From positions 310,001-374,000 of the forward strand of contig NZ_JBBIAB010000005.1 of assembly GCF_039634785.1 (NCBI RefSeq): a stretch of 64,000 bases of DNA, given 5' to 3'. The number at the start of each line of letters is the position of its first letter. Position 1 is the stretch's first letter. Below, piece after piece: positions 36,761 through 44,050 of the stretch. The notes under the pieces are model-generated. The model did no database searches. It had not been told where the DNA came from and was given only the letters and a program-made list of their open reading frames with translations. This DNA comes from Tistrella mobilis (GTDB lineage: Bacteria > Pseudomonadota > Alphaproteobacteria > Tistrellales > Tistrellaceae). The position numbers and the translations under genes are program-made.

Positions 36761-38017
36761 GTGCCAGCCTCCACCCTGCTGACGCTCGACCAGATCCGCG
36801 AGGCGGCTGCCCGCCTTGCAGGATCGATCGAGCGTACCCCCTGCAAGGCCTCCCGAACGCTCAGCGACCTCACCGGCGCAAAGGTGGTCTGCAAGTATGA
36901 AAACCTTCAGTTCACCGCCTCGTTTAAGGAACGCGGCGCGCTGAACCGCATGCTCGCCCTGGATGACGCGACCCGGGCGCGGGGTGTGATCGCCATGTCG
37001 GCCGGCAACCACGCCCAGGGTGTCGCCCTTCAGGCGCGCAGGCTCGGCATTCCCGCCACCATCGTGATGCCCCGCTTCACGCCCTTCACCAAGGTCGGCC
37101 ACACCCGCGCGTTGGGCGCAGAGGTCGTGCTTGAAGGCGACACGCTGGAAGAGGCCCGCGCCAAGGCGGATTCGCTTGCAGCCGAGCGGGGCCTCACCTT
37201 CGTCCACCCCTATGACGATCCGTTGATCGCGGCCGGTCAGGGCACGGTGGCGCTGGAAATGCTGGAGCAGGCACCGGAGATCGACGTGATGCTGGTGCCG
37301 GTCGGGGGTGGTGGTCTGATCGCCGGCTGCGCCGCAGCCGCCAAGGCGCTCAAGCCGCAGATCGAGGTGATCGGCATTCAGGCCGATCGCTACCCGTTCA
37401 TGGTGCAGGCGCTGGGCCGCGAGGTTCCGGCCGCCCAGGGCATGACCATCGCCGAAGGCATCGCGGTCAAGAGCCCCGGCCAGTTCACCCGGCAGGTGAT
37501 CGCCGACTGCGTCGACGACCTGCTTCTGGTCGATGAAACCGCCATCGAGCGCGCGGTTCAGCTGTTCGTCGAGATCGAGAAGACGGTGGTCGAGGGTGCC
37601 GGTGCCGTTGGCCTGGCGGCCCTGCTCGACCCTGCCCATCATGAACGCTTCGTGGGCCGCACCGTCGGTCTCGTGGTCTCGGGCGGTAATATCGATACCC
37701 GGATCCTGTCCTCCATCCTGCTCCGCGGCCTGGTGCGGGACGGCAAGGTCATGCGGCTCAGGGTGATTTCGTATGACCGGCCGGGAGAGCTGGCGCTGAT
37801 CGCCCGGCTGATCGGCGATGCCGGCGCCAACATCCTTGAGGTCTATCATCAACGCGCCTTCTCTCACGTGCCGATCAAGGCGGTCGAGGTCGACCTGGTC
37901 GTGGAGACACGCGGCCCCGACCATGCCCGGGAACTGATCGGCCGGCTCGAAAAAGAAGGGCTGGAAGTTCAGCGCCTGGATCACGACATCAGCGAGAGCG
38001 GCTCTCTTCAGATGTAA
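36761..38017 (+). CDS. ilvA: Threonine ammonia-lyase (threonine dehydratase)
   Basis: A 418-residue PLP enzyme that deaminates threonine to 2-oxobutyrate, entering isoleucine synthesis or propionate metabolism. The PLP lysine lies in SFKERGALNRML, the glycine-rich phosphate loop in PVGGGGLIAG, and the substrate loop in SAGNHAQGVA. A C-terminal ACT-like domain (about 330-400, LRVISYDRPGELALIARLIGDAGANILEVYHQR) suggests feedback control. This single-ACT form is shorter than E. coli IlvA (514) and resembles the tdcB-plus-ACT type, so either biosynthetic or catabolic use is possible. The start is a GTG at 36761 with CCGGAG upstream. The stop codon lies inside a hairpin (38016-38034). Confidence 0.92.
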   Translation: MPASTLLTLDQIREAAARLAGSIERTPCKASRTLSDLTGAKVVCKYENLQFTASFKERGALNRMLALDDATRARGVIAMSAGNHAQGVALQARRLGIPATIVMPRFTPFTKVGHTRALGAEVVLEGDTLEEARAKADSLAAERGLTFVHPYDDPLIAAGQGTVALEMLEQAPEIDVMLVPVGGGGLIAGCAAAAKALKPQIEVIGIQADRYPFMVQALGREVPAAQGMTIAEGIAVKSPGQFTRQVIADCVDDLLLVDETAIERAVQLFVEIEKTVVEGAGAVGLAALLDPAHHERFVGRTVGLVVSGGNIDTRILSSILLRGLVRDGKVMRLRVISYDRPGELALIARLIGDAGANILEVYHQRAFSHVPIKAVEVDLVVETRGPDHARELIGRLEKEGLEVQRLDHDISESGSLQM

Positions 38018-38062
38018 GGCCCCCGCGGGGCCTTGGTCCGGGGTGGAAGCGACTGCTATAGT
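38016..38062 (+). promoter_or_regulatory. Hairpin at the end of ilvA and promoter of bpt
   Basis: AAGGCCCC (38016-38023) pairs with GGGGCCTT (38027-38034) around a three-base loop and overlaps the ilvA stop codon. There is no T-run. TTGGTC (38033-38038), an 18-nt spacer and TATAGT (38057-38062) form a good sigma-70-type promoter for the next gene. Its predicted start near 38068 makes the GTG at 38071 an unlikely start codon. Confidence 0.6.
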
Positions 38063-38118
38063 TATCGTCAGTGAACGCGCGTCACACGCCGCGCGTGCTC
38101 CCGCCTTCGGAGATCGCC

Positions 38119-38847
38119 ATGAGGGAGTGGCCGCATCGGGCGCAACATCTGTTCACCATGACCGTCGCCCATCCGTGCCCCTATATCGAAGGCCGGCTGG
38201 AGCGGGACGTCGTGGCGGATCTGAATGTGCCCAACGCCCAGTCCTTCTACGACTGGCTGCTGCGCTCGGGCTTCAGGCGTGTGCAGCATATGGCCTATCG
38301 GCCGGCCTGCCCCGGATGCTCGGCCTGCGTGCCGGTGCGCATCCGGGTGGCAGGCATGGAGCCGACCCGCAGCCAGCGGACCGTATTGCGCCGGAACGCC
38401 GATCTCGCCCACACCATCGTGCCCCTGACGGCGACGCAGGAGCAGTACCAGCTGTTCCTGCGTTATCAGAAAAGCCGCCACGCCGACGGCGAAATGGCGA
38501 CCATGACCTTCCACGACTACCGCATGATGGTGGAAGAAAGCCCCATCGATACGCAGGTTGTCGAATTCCGGGGCGAAGAGGGGCAGTTGATCGCCGTCTG
38601 CCTGACCGACCGGGTGCGCGACGGGCTCTCTGCCGTTTATAAATTCTACGATCCCGACGCGGCACGCCGCAGCCTGGGAACGCGGATCGTGCTCTGGCAC
38701 ATAGACCGCGCACGCGAGTTGGGGTTGCCCTATGTCTATCTCGGCTATTGGATCGCCGAGAGCCGGAAGATGGCCTACAAGGCCCGCTTCGCTCCGATGG
38801 AAGCCCTGGTCGATGGCGCCTGGGTGCCCCTGCCCCGTCAGGCATAG
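38119..38847 (+). CDS. bpt: Bacterial aminoacyl-tRNA protein transferase (Bpt/Ate family)
   Basis: A 242-residue transferase of the N-degron pathway. It attaches leucine (Bpt) or arginine (Ate) to proteins with acidic or oxidised N-termini, marking them for ClpS/ClpAP. The family motifs are PCPYIEGRLERDVVADL, GFRRVQHMAYRPACPGCSACVPVRI (the cysteine cluster), FLRYQKSRHADGEM and the C-terminal GNAT-like half with KFYDPDAARRSLGTRIVLWHIDRARELGLPYVYLGYWI. The start at 38119 has GGAG 7 nt upstream and fits the promoter at 38033-38062. A GTG at 38071 would be almost leaderless and adds 16 residues. Leucyl versus arginyl specificity is not decided by eye, though the length and bacterial context favour Bpt. 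Confidence 0.9.
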   Translation: MREWPHRAQHLFTMTVAHPCPYIEGRLERDVVADLNVPNAQSFYDWLLRSGFRRVQHMAYRPACPGCSACVPVRIRVAGMEPTRSQRTVLRRNADLAHTIVPLTATQEQYQLFLRYQKSRHADGEMATMTFHDYRMMVEESPIDTQVVEFRGEEGQLIAVCLTDRVRDGLSAVYKFYDPDAARRSLGTRIVLWHIDRARELGLPYVYLGYWIAESRKMAYKARFAPMEALVDGAWVPLPRQA

Positions 38848-39152
38848 TGCCGGTATTCGAAACCATCGAAGACTGTTCGCCCTTCACGCTATGACCGCGG
38901 CACGCAGCGGTGGCGAAAGCACGTTACATGCATGGTCGTATTCGCGAACGCATGGTTGACCTATTCACTTTCGGCGCACGCCTCCTATAATCGGCGACCA
39001 AGAATGGTCGCGCGGCTCGTCCGTCCCGCAGACGGGGTATGCGCGCCCATCGGCCCGGCACCGGCAGATCCAGGTCCCACCGCATCGGGAGAGCGCGGCG
39101 GTGGCCGTCGGCAACGGGCCGTACAGCATCCACGTGGGGAGGCCCGTCCAAA
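38848..39152 (+). promoter_or_regulatory. Control region of the first TRAP receptor gene
   Basis: No gene is seen in this 305-nt gap. TTCACT (38964-38969), a 16-nt spacer and TATAAT (38986-38991) make a good promoter. Just upstream, GCATGGT is repeated at 38930-38936 and 38950-38956 around the palindrome TTCGCGAA (38941-38948), a likely regulator site. The leader of about 155 nt ends in a GGGGAGG Shine-Dalgarno sequence. Confidence 0.55.
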
Positions 39153-40265
39153 ATGAATCGCCGTTCCTTCCTCCGCGGTGGCGCCGTCGCCGCCGCGGCA
39201 ACCACAGCTGCGGCCGCCAGCGGCCTTGCGGCACCCGCGCTTGCCCAGTCGCGCACCGAATGGCGCATGGTCACGTCCTGGCCGAAGAATTTCCCGGGTG
39301 TCGGCACCTCTGCCCAGCGGCTGGCCGATCGCATCGCGGCGATGAGCGCGGGCCGTCTGGTGATCAAGGTGTTCGGCGCCGGCGAACTCGCCCCGGCCTT
39401 CGGGACCTTCGATGCGGTCCAGCAGGGCGCTGCCGAGTGCTATCACAGCCCGAGCTACTATTTCGCCGGCAAGAATCCGGGCCTGACCCTGTTCACCTCC
39501 ATCCCGCTCGGCATGACTGCCTGGGAGGCCCATGGCTGGTGGCTGCATGGCGGTGGTGAGGCGCTGCAGGACGAGATGACCAAGCCGTTCGGCATCAAGG
39601 CCCTGCCCTGCATCAATACGGGCGTCCAGGCCGCCGGCTGGTTCAACAAGGAAATCAAGACGGTCGAGGACCTGAAGGGCCTCAAGATGCGGACCGCCGG
39701 CCTCAACGCCGAAATCCTGCGCCGGCTGGGCGTCAATGTCGTGACCCTGCCGCCCGGAGACATCTTCCAGGCCATGCAGTCGGGCACCGTCGACGCGGCG
39801 GAATGGATCGGCCCCTGGAACGATCTGGCATTCGGCCTGCATCGCATCACCAAGAACTATTACGTCGCCGGCACCAACGAGCCCTGCGCCGTGGCCGAGC
39901 TCGGCATCTCCGAGAAGCACTGGAACGAGCTTCCCGAGGATCTGCAGGCGATCGTTCGCAGTGCCTGCGCCGCCGAATACGAGACCGCCTTCACCGAGTA
40001 CTTCACCCGCAACGCCGAGGCGATGGTGGTGTTGAAGAACGAGCATGGCGTGCAGGTCCGGACCTTCCCGGACGAGGTCCAGAAGGTGCTGGCCGATGCC
40101 GCCCGTGCCGTGGCCCTGGAACTGCGCGATCGCGGCGACGACGTGACCCGGCGGGCCTGGACCTCGTACATGACCTATCTGGACCACGCCCGCACCTATG
40201 GCAGCAGCGCCGAGGGCGGCTATCTGGCACTCCGGGCGAAGTTCGACCCGATCCCGGTCGGCTGA
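39153..40265 (+). CDS. dctP: TRAP transporter substrate-binding protein (DctP/TakP type), paralogue 1
   Basis: A 370-residue periplasmic receptor. The N-terminus has a twin-arginine motif (NRRSFLRG), then a hydrophobic stretch and cleavage near ALA|QSRTEW, so export in folded form by Tat is expected. The mature protein begins WRMVTSWPKNFPG and has AGELAPAFGTFDAVQQGAAECYHSPSYYFAGKNP, DLKGLKMRTAGLNAEILRRLG (arginine that clamps the ligand carboxylate) and GTVDAAEWIGPWNDLAFGLH. This pattern is closest to TakP, which binds 2-oxo acids. The start at 39153 has GGGGAGG upstream. It is the most divergent of three tandem receptors and has its own promoter and terminator. It presumably feeds the DctQM pair at 43504-45628. 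Confidence 0.92.
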   Translation: MNRRSFLRGGAVAAAATTAAAASGLAAPALAQSRTEWRMVTSWPKNFPGVGTSAQRLADRIAAMSAGRLVIKVFGAGELAPAFGTFDAVQQGAAECYHSPSYYFAGKNPGLTLFTSIPLGMTAWEAHGWWLHGGGEALQDEMTKPFGIKALPCINTGVQAAGWFNKEIKTVEDLKGLKMRTAGLNAEILRRLGVNVVTLPPGDIFQAMQSGTVDAAEWIGPWNDLAFGLHRITKNYYVAGTNEPCAVAELGISEKHWNELPEDLQAIVRSACAAEYETAFTEYFTRNAEAMVVLKNEHGVQVRTFPDEVQKVLADAARAVALELRDRGDDVTRRAWTSYMTYLDHARTYGSSAEGGYLALRAKFDPIPVG

Positions 40266-40300
40266 TCCGGATACGATCTTCCAGCCTGCCAGACGCAGGA

Positions 40301-40338
40301 ATGCGCCGCACCAGATGATGGTGCGGCGCATCATTTTT
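40301..40338 (+). terminator. Intrinsic terminator after TRAP receptor 1
   Basis: A perfect 12-bp stem, ATGCGCCGCACC (40301-40312) with GGTGCGGCGCAT (40320-40331), and a seven-base loop, followed by CATTTTTCT. Receptor 1 is therefore probably transcribed alone. Confidence 0.88.
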
Positions 40339-40389
40339 CTGCAGATGCTCCTGGACAGCGGCGGCGCACGGGCCTAGACAGGTCGCCCG

Positions 40390-40401
40390 ATGGTATACCA
40401 T
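40390..40401. promoter_or_regulatory. Palindromic operator upstream of TRAP receptor 2
   Basis: ATGGTATACCAT is a perfect 12-bp palindrome 49 nt before the receptor start. TGGTATACCA is the type of site bound by FCD-class GntR regulators, which often control TRAP and organic-acid genes. The central TATACC may double as part of a -10 element. Confidence 0.55.
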
Positions 40402-40449
40402 TGCAGTATGTCCCTCGGGTTTCAGGAACCGTGCAAGGAAGACCGGCCG

Positions 40450-41550
40450 ATGGACCGCCGTTCATTCATCAAGCGCAGCGTCGCCACCGGCGCTGCAGCC
40501 GCCGCCACCACCTTCGCCGCCCCGGCCATCGCCGAGGGCCGCATCGAATGGCGGCTGATCACGTCCTGGCCGAAGAATTTTCCCGGCCTGGGAACGACAG
40601 CCGAACGCCTCGCACAAAAGATCACCAGAATGAGCGGCGGCCGGCTGACCGTGAAACTGTATGCCGCGGATGAACTCGTGCCGGCTTTCGGCGTGTTCGA
40701 TGCCGTCCAGCAAGGGGCTGCCGAAGCCTACCATTCAGCCGCCTATTATTACGGCGGCAAGCACCCCGCGCTCAACTTTTACACCAGCGTGCCTTTCGGC
40801 ATGTATGCGCCCGAACACATGGCGTGGTGGCTGTATGGCGACGGCGAAAAGTTGCAGGACGAACTGTACGCCCCGTTCGGCATCAAGGCGATCCCGGCCG
40901 CCAACACCGGCGCCCAGGCCGCAGGCTGGTTTGCGCGCGAGATCACCGGCCCGGATGACCTGAAGGGGCTGAAGTTCCGCACCGCAGGACTGAACGGCGA
41001 ACTCTGGCGTGAGGCCGGCTGCAACGTTGTCCAGCTGCCGGGACGGGAGATGTTTCAGGCCTTCCAGAGCGGCATGATCGATGCGGCGGAATGGGTGGGG
41101 CCCTGGAACGATCTGGCTTTCGGGCTGCATCGTCTGGCGAAAAACTACTATACCCCCGGTATCGGCGAGGGCCAGGGCGCAGTCGAGATCGGCATCGGCC
41201 GCAAGCATTGGGATGCCCTGCCCGATGATCTGAAGGCGGTCGTCCGCGAGGCGGCAATTTCCGAGTATCAGGCCAATGTCTCGGAGTTCCTTATTCGCAA
41301 CGCCTCGGCGCTCAAGGCGCTACAGACCGAGCACGGCGTGAAAGTGCAGCCCTTCCCCGATACGGTGAATGACGCACTCGCCAAAGCCGGCGAGAGCGTG
41401 ATGTTGCGTCTGCGCGATGGTGGCGACGATCTGCTCAAGAAAGTCTGGGCCAGCTATTACGGCTTCCGGAACGACTGCATGACCTGGACACGCCACGCCG
41501 AGCAACCCTATCTGAATGCGCGGGCGAAAGGCCCCGCCTTTACCGACTGA
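40450..41550 (+). CDS. dctP: TRAP transporter substrate-binding protein (DctP/TakP type), paralogue 2
   Basis: A 366-residue Tat-exported receptor (MDRRSFIKRS, cleavage near AIA|EGRIEW). The mature sequence follows paralogue 3 closely: SWPKNFPGLGTTAERLAQKITRMSGGRLTVKL, ELVPAFGVFDAVQQGAAEAYHSAAYYYGGKHP, DLKGLKFRTAGLNGELWREAGC and GMIDAAEWVGPWNDLAFGLHRLAKNYYTPG. Some ligand-proximal residues differ, such as NTGAQAAGWF here against NTCAQAVGWF in paralogue 3, so ligand preference may differ. The start at 40450 follows AAGGAAGA. A palindromic operator lies 49 nt upstream and a large stem-loop 30 nt downstream. No permease gene is attached directly, so it must share the QM pair with its neighbours or act with one elsewhere. 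Confidence 0.92.
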   Translation: MDRRSFIKRSVATGAAAAATTFAAPAIAEGRIEWRLITSWPKNFPGLGTTAERLAQKITRMSGGRLTVKLYAADELVPAFGVFDAVQQGAAEAYHSAAYYYGGKHPALNFYTSVPFGMYAPEHMAWWLYGDGEKLQDELYAPFGIKAIPAANTGAQAAGWFAREITGPDDLKGLKFRTAGLNGELWREAGCNVVQLPGREMFQAFQSGMIDAAEWVGPWNDLAFGLHRLAKNYYTPGIGEGQGAVEIGIGRKHWDALPDDLKAVVREAAISEYQANVSEFLIRNASALKALQTEHGVKVQPFPDTVNDALAKAGESVMLRLRDGGDDLLKKVWASYYGFRNDCMTWTRHAEQPYLNARAKGPAFTD

Positions 41551-41580
41551 TACCTACGCGCGAACTTCGCACGGCAGTTG

Positions 41581-41621
41581 TGGCCCTTGCGTGTTTCCTT
41601 TTGGTAAAGGCGCAAGGGCCA
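41581..41621 (+). terminator. Large stem-loop after TRAP receptor 2
   Basis: TGGCCCTTGCG (41581-41591) pairs perfectly with CGCAAGGGCCA (41611-41621). Inside, CCTTT and AAAGG form a second stem. The tail AATCATTTC is only weakly T-rich, so it may be a terminator or a 3'-end stabiliser. Confidence 0.55.
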
Positions 41622-41975
41622 AATCATTTCTACCCCGCCGAACAGGTGCTCGGCGCCGATTTGCATTGCATTGCATCATCGTATTTTGCGTCGCAACACA
41701 ACAGAAGCCTTGATCCGATTGGGTGAACATTACTGACCCAATCTCACCATGTCAGCTTGCGTTCACTCGATGACCCCTTATACTACCCCCAGATCGTCGG
41801 GCCGGGGCCTGATCGCGGCGGAGACCCGCGGCCAGGGAGGGGCCGGACCGACGATGGTTTCGGGGGTATCTCTACGTTCGCCGGCGATCCGCCCCCCGCC
41901 GGATCCGGGGACGTCGGGCAACCGACCAAAACGCACGAAAAGCTGCCAAAAAATTCATCAGGGAGAGACCGATCG
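41622..41975 (+). promoter_or_regulatory. Control region of TRAP receptor 3
   Basis: No gene is seen here. TTGCGT (41757-41762), a 16-nt spacer and TATACT (41779-41784) form a promoter. A perfect 8-bp inverted repeat, GATTGGGT (41717-41724) with ACCCAATC (41736-41743), lies just upstream and is a likely operator, different in sequence from those of receptors 1 and 2. TTGCA is repeated three times in tandem at 41661-41675. The leader is about 185 nt and ends in AGGGAGAG. Confidence 0.55.
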
Positions 41976-43085
41976 ATGGATCGTCGTTCGTTCCTCAAGG
42001 GATCGGCCGCCGCGGGTGCCGCTGCCGCCGCCGTCGCCGCTTCCAACTTCCCGGCGCCGGCCATCGCGCAGGGCAAGATCGAGTGGCGCATGGTCACCTC
42101 GTGGCCGAAGAACTTCCCCGGCCTCGGGACGGCCGCGGAAAGCATCGCGCAGAAGATCACCACCATGAGCGGCGGGCGCCTCACCGTGAAGGTCTTTGCC
42201 GCGGGTGAGCTGGTGCCGGCCTTCGGCGCCTTCGATGCCGTGCAGCAGGGAGCTGCCGAAGTCTACCACTCGGCCGCCTATTATTACGGTGGCAAGCATC
42301 CCGGTTTCCATTTCTTCACCACCGCACCCTATGGCCTCTATGCGGCCGAGCAGTTCGCGTGGTGGGCGGTCGGCGACGGTGAGAAGCTCCAGGACGAACT
42401 CTACGCACCTTTCGGCGTGAAGGCTTTCCCGGCGGTCAACACCTGCGCGCAGGCGGTCGGCTGGTTCGCCAAGGAGATCAATACTCCCGACGACCTGAAG
42501 GGCCTGAAGTTCCGCACTGCCGGCCTGAATGCGGAAATCTTCCGTCGGCTTGGCTGCAACGTGGTTCAGCTGCCGGGTGGCGAAATCTTCCAGGCCATGC
42601 AGTCCGGTACCGTCGATGCGGCAGACTGGGTCGGCCCCTGGAACGATCTGGCCTTCGGCCTGCACCGGGTTGCCAAGAACTACTATACCCCCGGCATCGG
42701 CGAGCCGTCTGCGACCATCGAGATGGGTATCGGCAAGAAGCACTGGGACGAGCTGCCGGATGATCTGAAGGCGATCGTCCGTCAGGCCGCCTATAGCGAC
42801 TATCAGGAGGGCGTCGGCCAGTTCATCGTCCGCAACTCCGCTGCCGTCGCAACCCTGATCAACGAGCATGGCGTGAAGGTCCGCCCCTTCCCTGATCCGG
42901 TCTACAAGGCCCTGGGTGAGGCTGCCGAGTCGTTCATTAACGAGCTGAGCGGCAGTGGTGACGACATTCTGAAGCGGATCGTCAAGAGCTACTATACCTT
43001 CCGCAACAACAGCATGACCTGGCAGCAGCATGCTGAGCAGCCCTATCTGAACATCCGGGCCGCCGGTCCGAAGTTCGCGGTCTGA
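41976..43085 (+). CDS. dctP: TRAP transporter substrate-binding protein (DctP/TakP type), paralogue 3
   Basis: A 369-residue Tat-exported receptor (MDRRSFLKGS, cleavage near AIA|QGKIEW). Key segments are ELVPAFGAFDAVQQGAAEVYHSAAYYYGGKHP, DLKGLKFRTAGLNAEIFRRLG (carboxylate-binding arginine), VVQLPGGEIFQAMQSGTVDAADWVGPWNDLAFGLH and EPSATIEMGIGKKHWDELPDDLK, all as in TakP-type 2-oxoacid receptors. The start at 41976 follows AGGGAGAG; the longer frame from 41757 begins upstream of the predicted promoter -10 and is rejected. It is nearest to the membrane genes, but a strong terminator (43144-43187) separates them. Confidence 0.93.
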   Translation: MDRRSFLKGSAAAGAAAAAVAASNFPAPAIAQGKIEWRMVTSWPKNFPGLGTAAESIAQKITTMSGGRLTVKVFAAGELVPAFGAFDAVQQGAAEVYHSAAYYYGGKHPGFHFFTTAPYGLYAAEQFAWWAVGDGEKLQDELYAPFGVKAFPAVNTCAQAVGWFAKEINTPDDLKGLKFRTAGLNAEIFRRLGCNVVQLPGGEIFQAMQSGTVDAADWVGPWNDLAFGLHRVAKNYYTPGIGEPSATIEMGIGKKHWDELPDDLKAIVRQAAYSDYQEGVGQFIVRNSAAVATLINEHGVKVRPFPDPVYKALGEAAESFINELSGSGDDILKRIVKSYYTFRNNSMTWQQHAEQPYLNIRAAGPKFAV

Positions 43086-43143
43086 GGTCGCGCAGGGTAT
43101 GGGCTTTGGCCCCTACCCTGGGCGTCACACCGCAGATAAGCCG

Positions 43144-43187
43144 AGCCCGTGTCACCGCCTGCATCAACGCGGAGACACGGGCTTTTT
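43144..43187 (+). terminator. Intrinsic terminator after TRAP receptor 3
   Basis: AGCCCGTGTC (43144-43153) pairs with GACACGGGCT (43174-43183), extended inward by CCGC/GCGG, and is followed by TTTT. It separates receptor 3 from the dctQM genes. Confidence 0.85.
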
Positions 43188-43503
43188 GTACGGGCGGCGG
43201 CGTTCCACATTGCGGCACCAAGGCGGATCGCTGCTCAACCGGTGCGCTCTGCGGTGGACGGGCCTTGAAACGTCGTTTCACAAATCGACGACTGCAAGAC
43301 ATCTTGCGCTGACGACTTGGCGAACTTTAAGTCGGATCGTTCGCAGGAACGAAAATGTGCCCTGATCTGTCAAAAAATGACAAAAAGACTGCAATTTCAG
43401 GGCGCTTCTTCTATACAAGGAGCACGTTTCGGCCGGGTTGTGGCCGATCGCTCCCCCAGCAGCCGCCTGTGAAGGCACAAAGAACCCATTAGGAGGGAAC
43501 ACC
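43188..43503 (+). promoter_or_regulatory. Promoter and palindromic operator of dctQM
   Basis: No gene is seen between the terminator and dctQ. TGTCA-AAAAA-TGACA (43368-43382) is a perfect inverted repeat. It lies just upstream of CTGCAA (43389-43394), 17 nt and TATACA (43412-43417), a probable promoter. The leader of about 80 nt ends in AGGAGGG (43491-43497). The position suggests regulator binding next to RNA polymerase. Confidence 0.6.
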
Positions 43504-44046
43504 GTGAACGCCCTCAGAGCGCTTGCAAGCGCCGTGGACGCGGTGAACGAAGGGATCGGACGAGTCGTTTCCTGGCTTGCTCTCGTGCTGGTGGTCGTGC
43601 AGTTCGGAATCGTGCTGATGCGCTATGTCTATGGCGTCGGCGCGATCGCGGTTCAGGAATCGATCCTGATCATGCACGGCGTCCTGTTCCTCGTCGCTGC
43701 GGGCTATGCGCTGCTCTATGACGCGCACGTCCGGGTCGACGTGTTCTACGGCGAAGCCAAACCCCGCAAGAAGGCGATGGTCGATCTCATCGGCTGCATC
43801 GTTTTCCTCGCTCCGTTCATCTACGTCATCTGGGACGTCGCCTTTCCTTACGTCGCCTCGTCCTGGGCGGTGAAGGAAGCGTCGAACGAGACCAGCGGCC
43901 TGCCCGGCATCTACCTGTTCAAGACAACGATCCTGGCCTTCACGGTCCTGGTCGGCCTTCAGGGCGTGGCGCTGGCGCTGCGCTCGATCCTGGTGATCGC
44001 CGGCCTGGCGGAAACCAACAAGTCTCGGACGGGCGGGGCTGCGTAA
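43504..44046 (+). CDS. dctQ: TRAP transporter small permease subunit
   Basis: A 180-residue inner-membrane protein with four predicted helices: about 18-40 (VVSWLALVLVVVQFGIVLMRYVYG), 52-75, 93-115 and 142-165. VVSWLALVLVVVQFGIVLMRY and the polar stretch EASNETSGLPGIYLFKTTI are typical of DctQ proteins that serve the DctM group. Its role is to join the receptor to the large permease. The start is a GTG at 43504 with a perfect AGGAGGG; the frame continues to 43438 without such a site. dctM follows after 4 nt. Confidence 0.92.
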   Translation: MNALRALASAVDAVNEGIGRVVSWLALVLVVVQFGIVLMRYVYGVGAIAVQESILIMHGVLFLVAAGYALLYDAHVRVDVFYGEAKPRKKAMVDLIGCIVFLAPFIYVIWDVAFPYVASSWAVKEASNETSGLPGIYLFKTTILAFTVLVGLQGVALALRSILVIAGLAETNKSRTGGAA

Positions 44047-44050
44047 CGCC

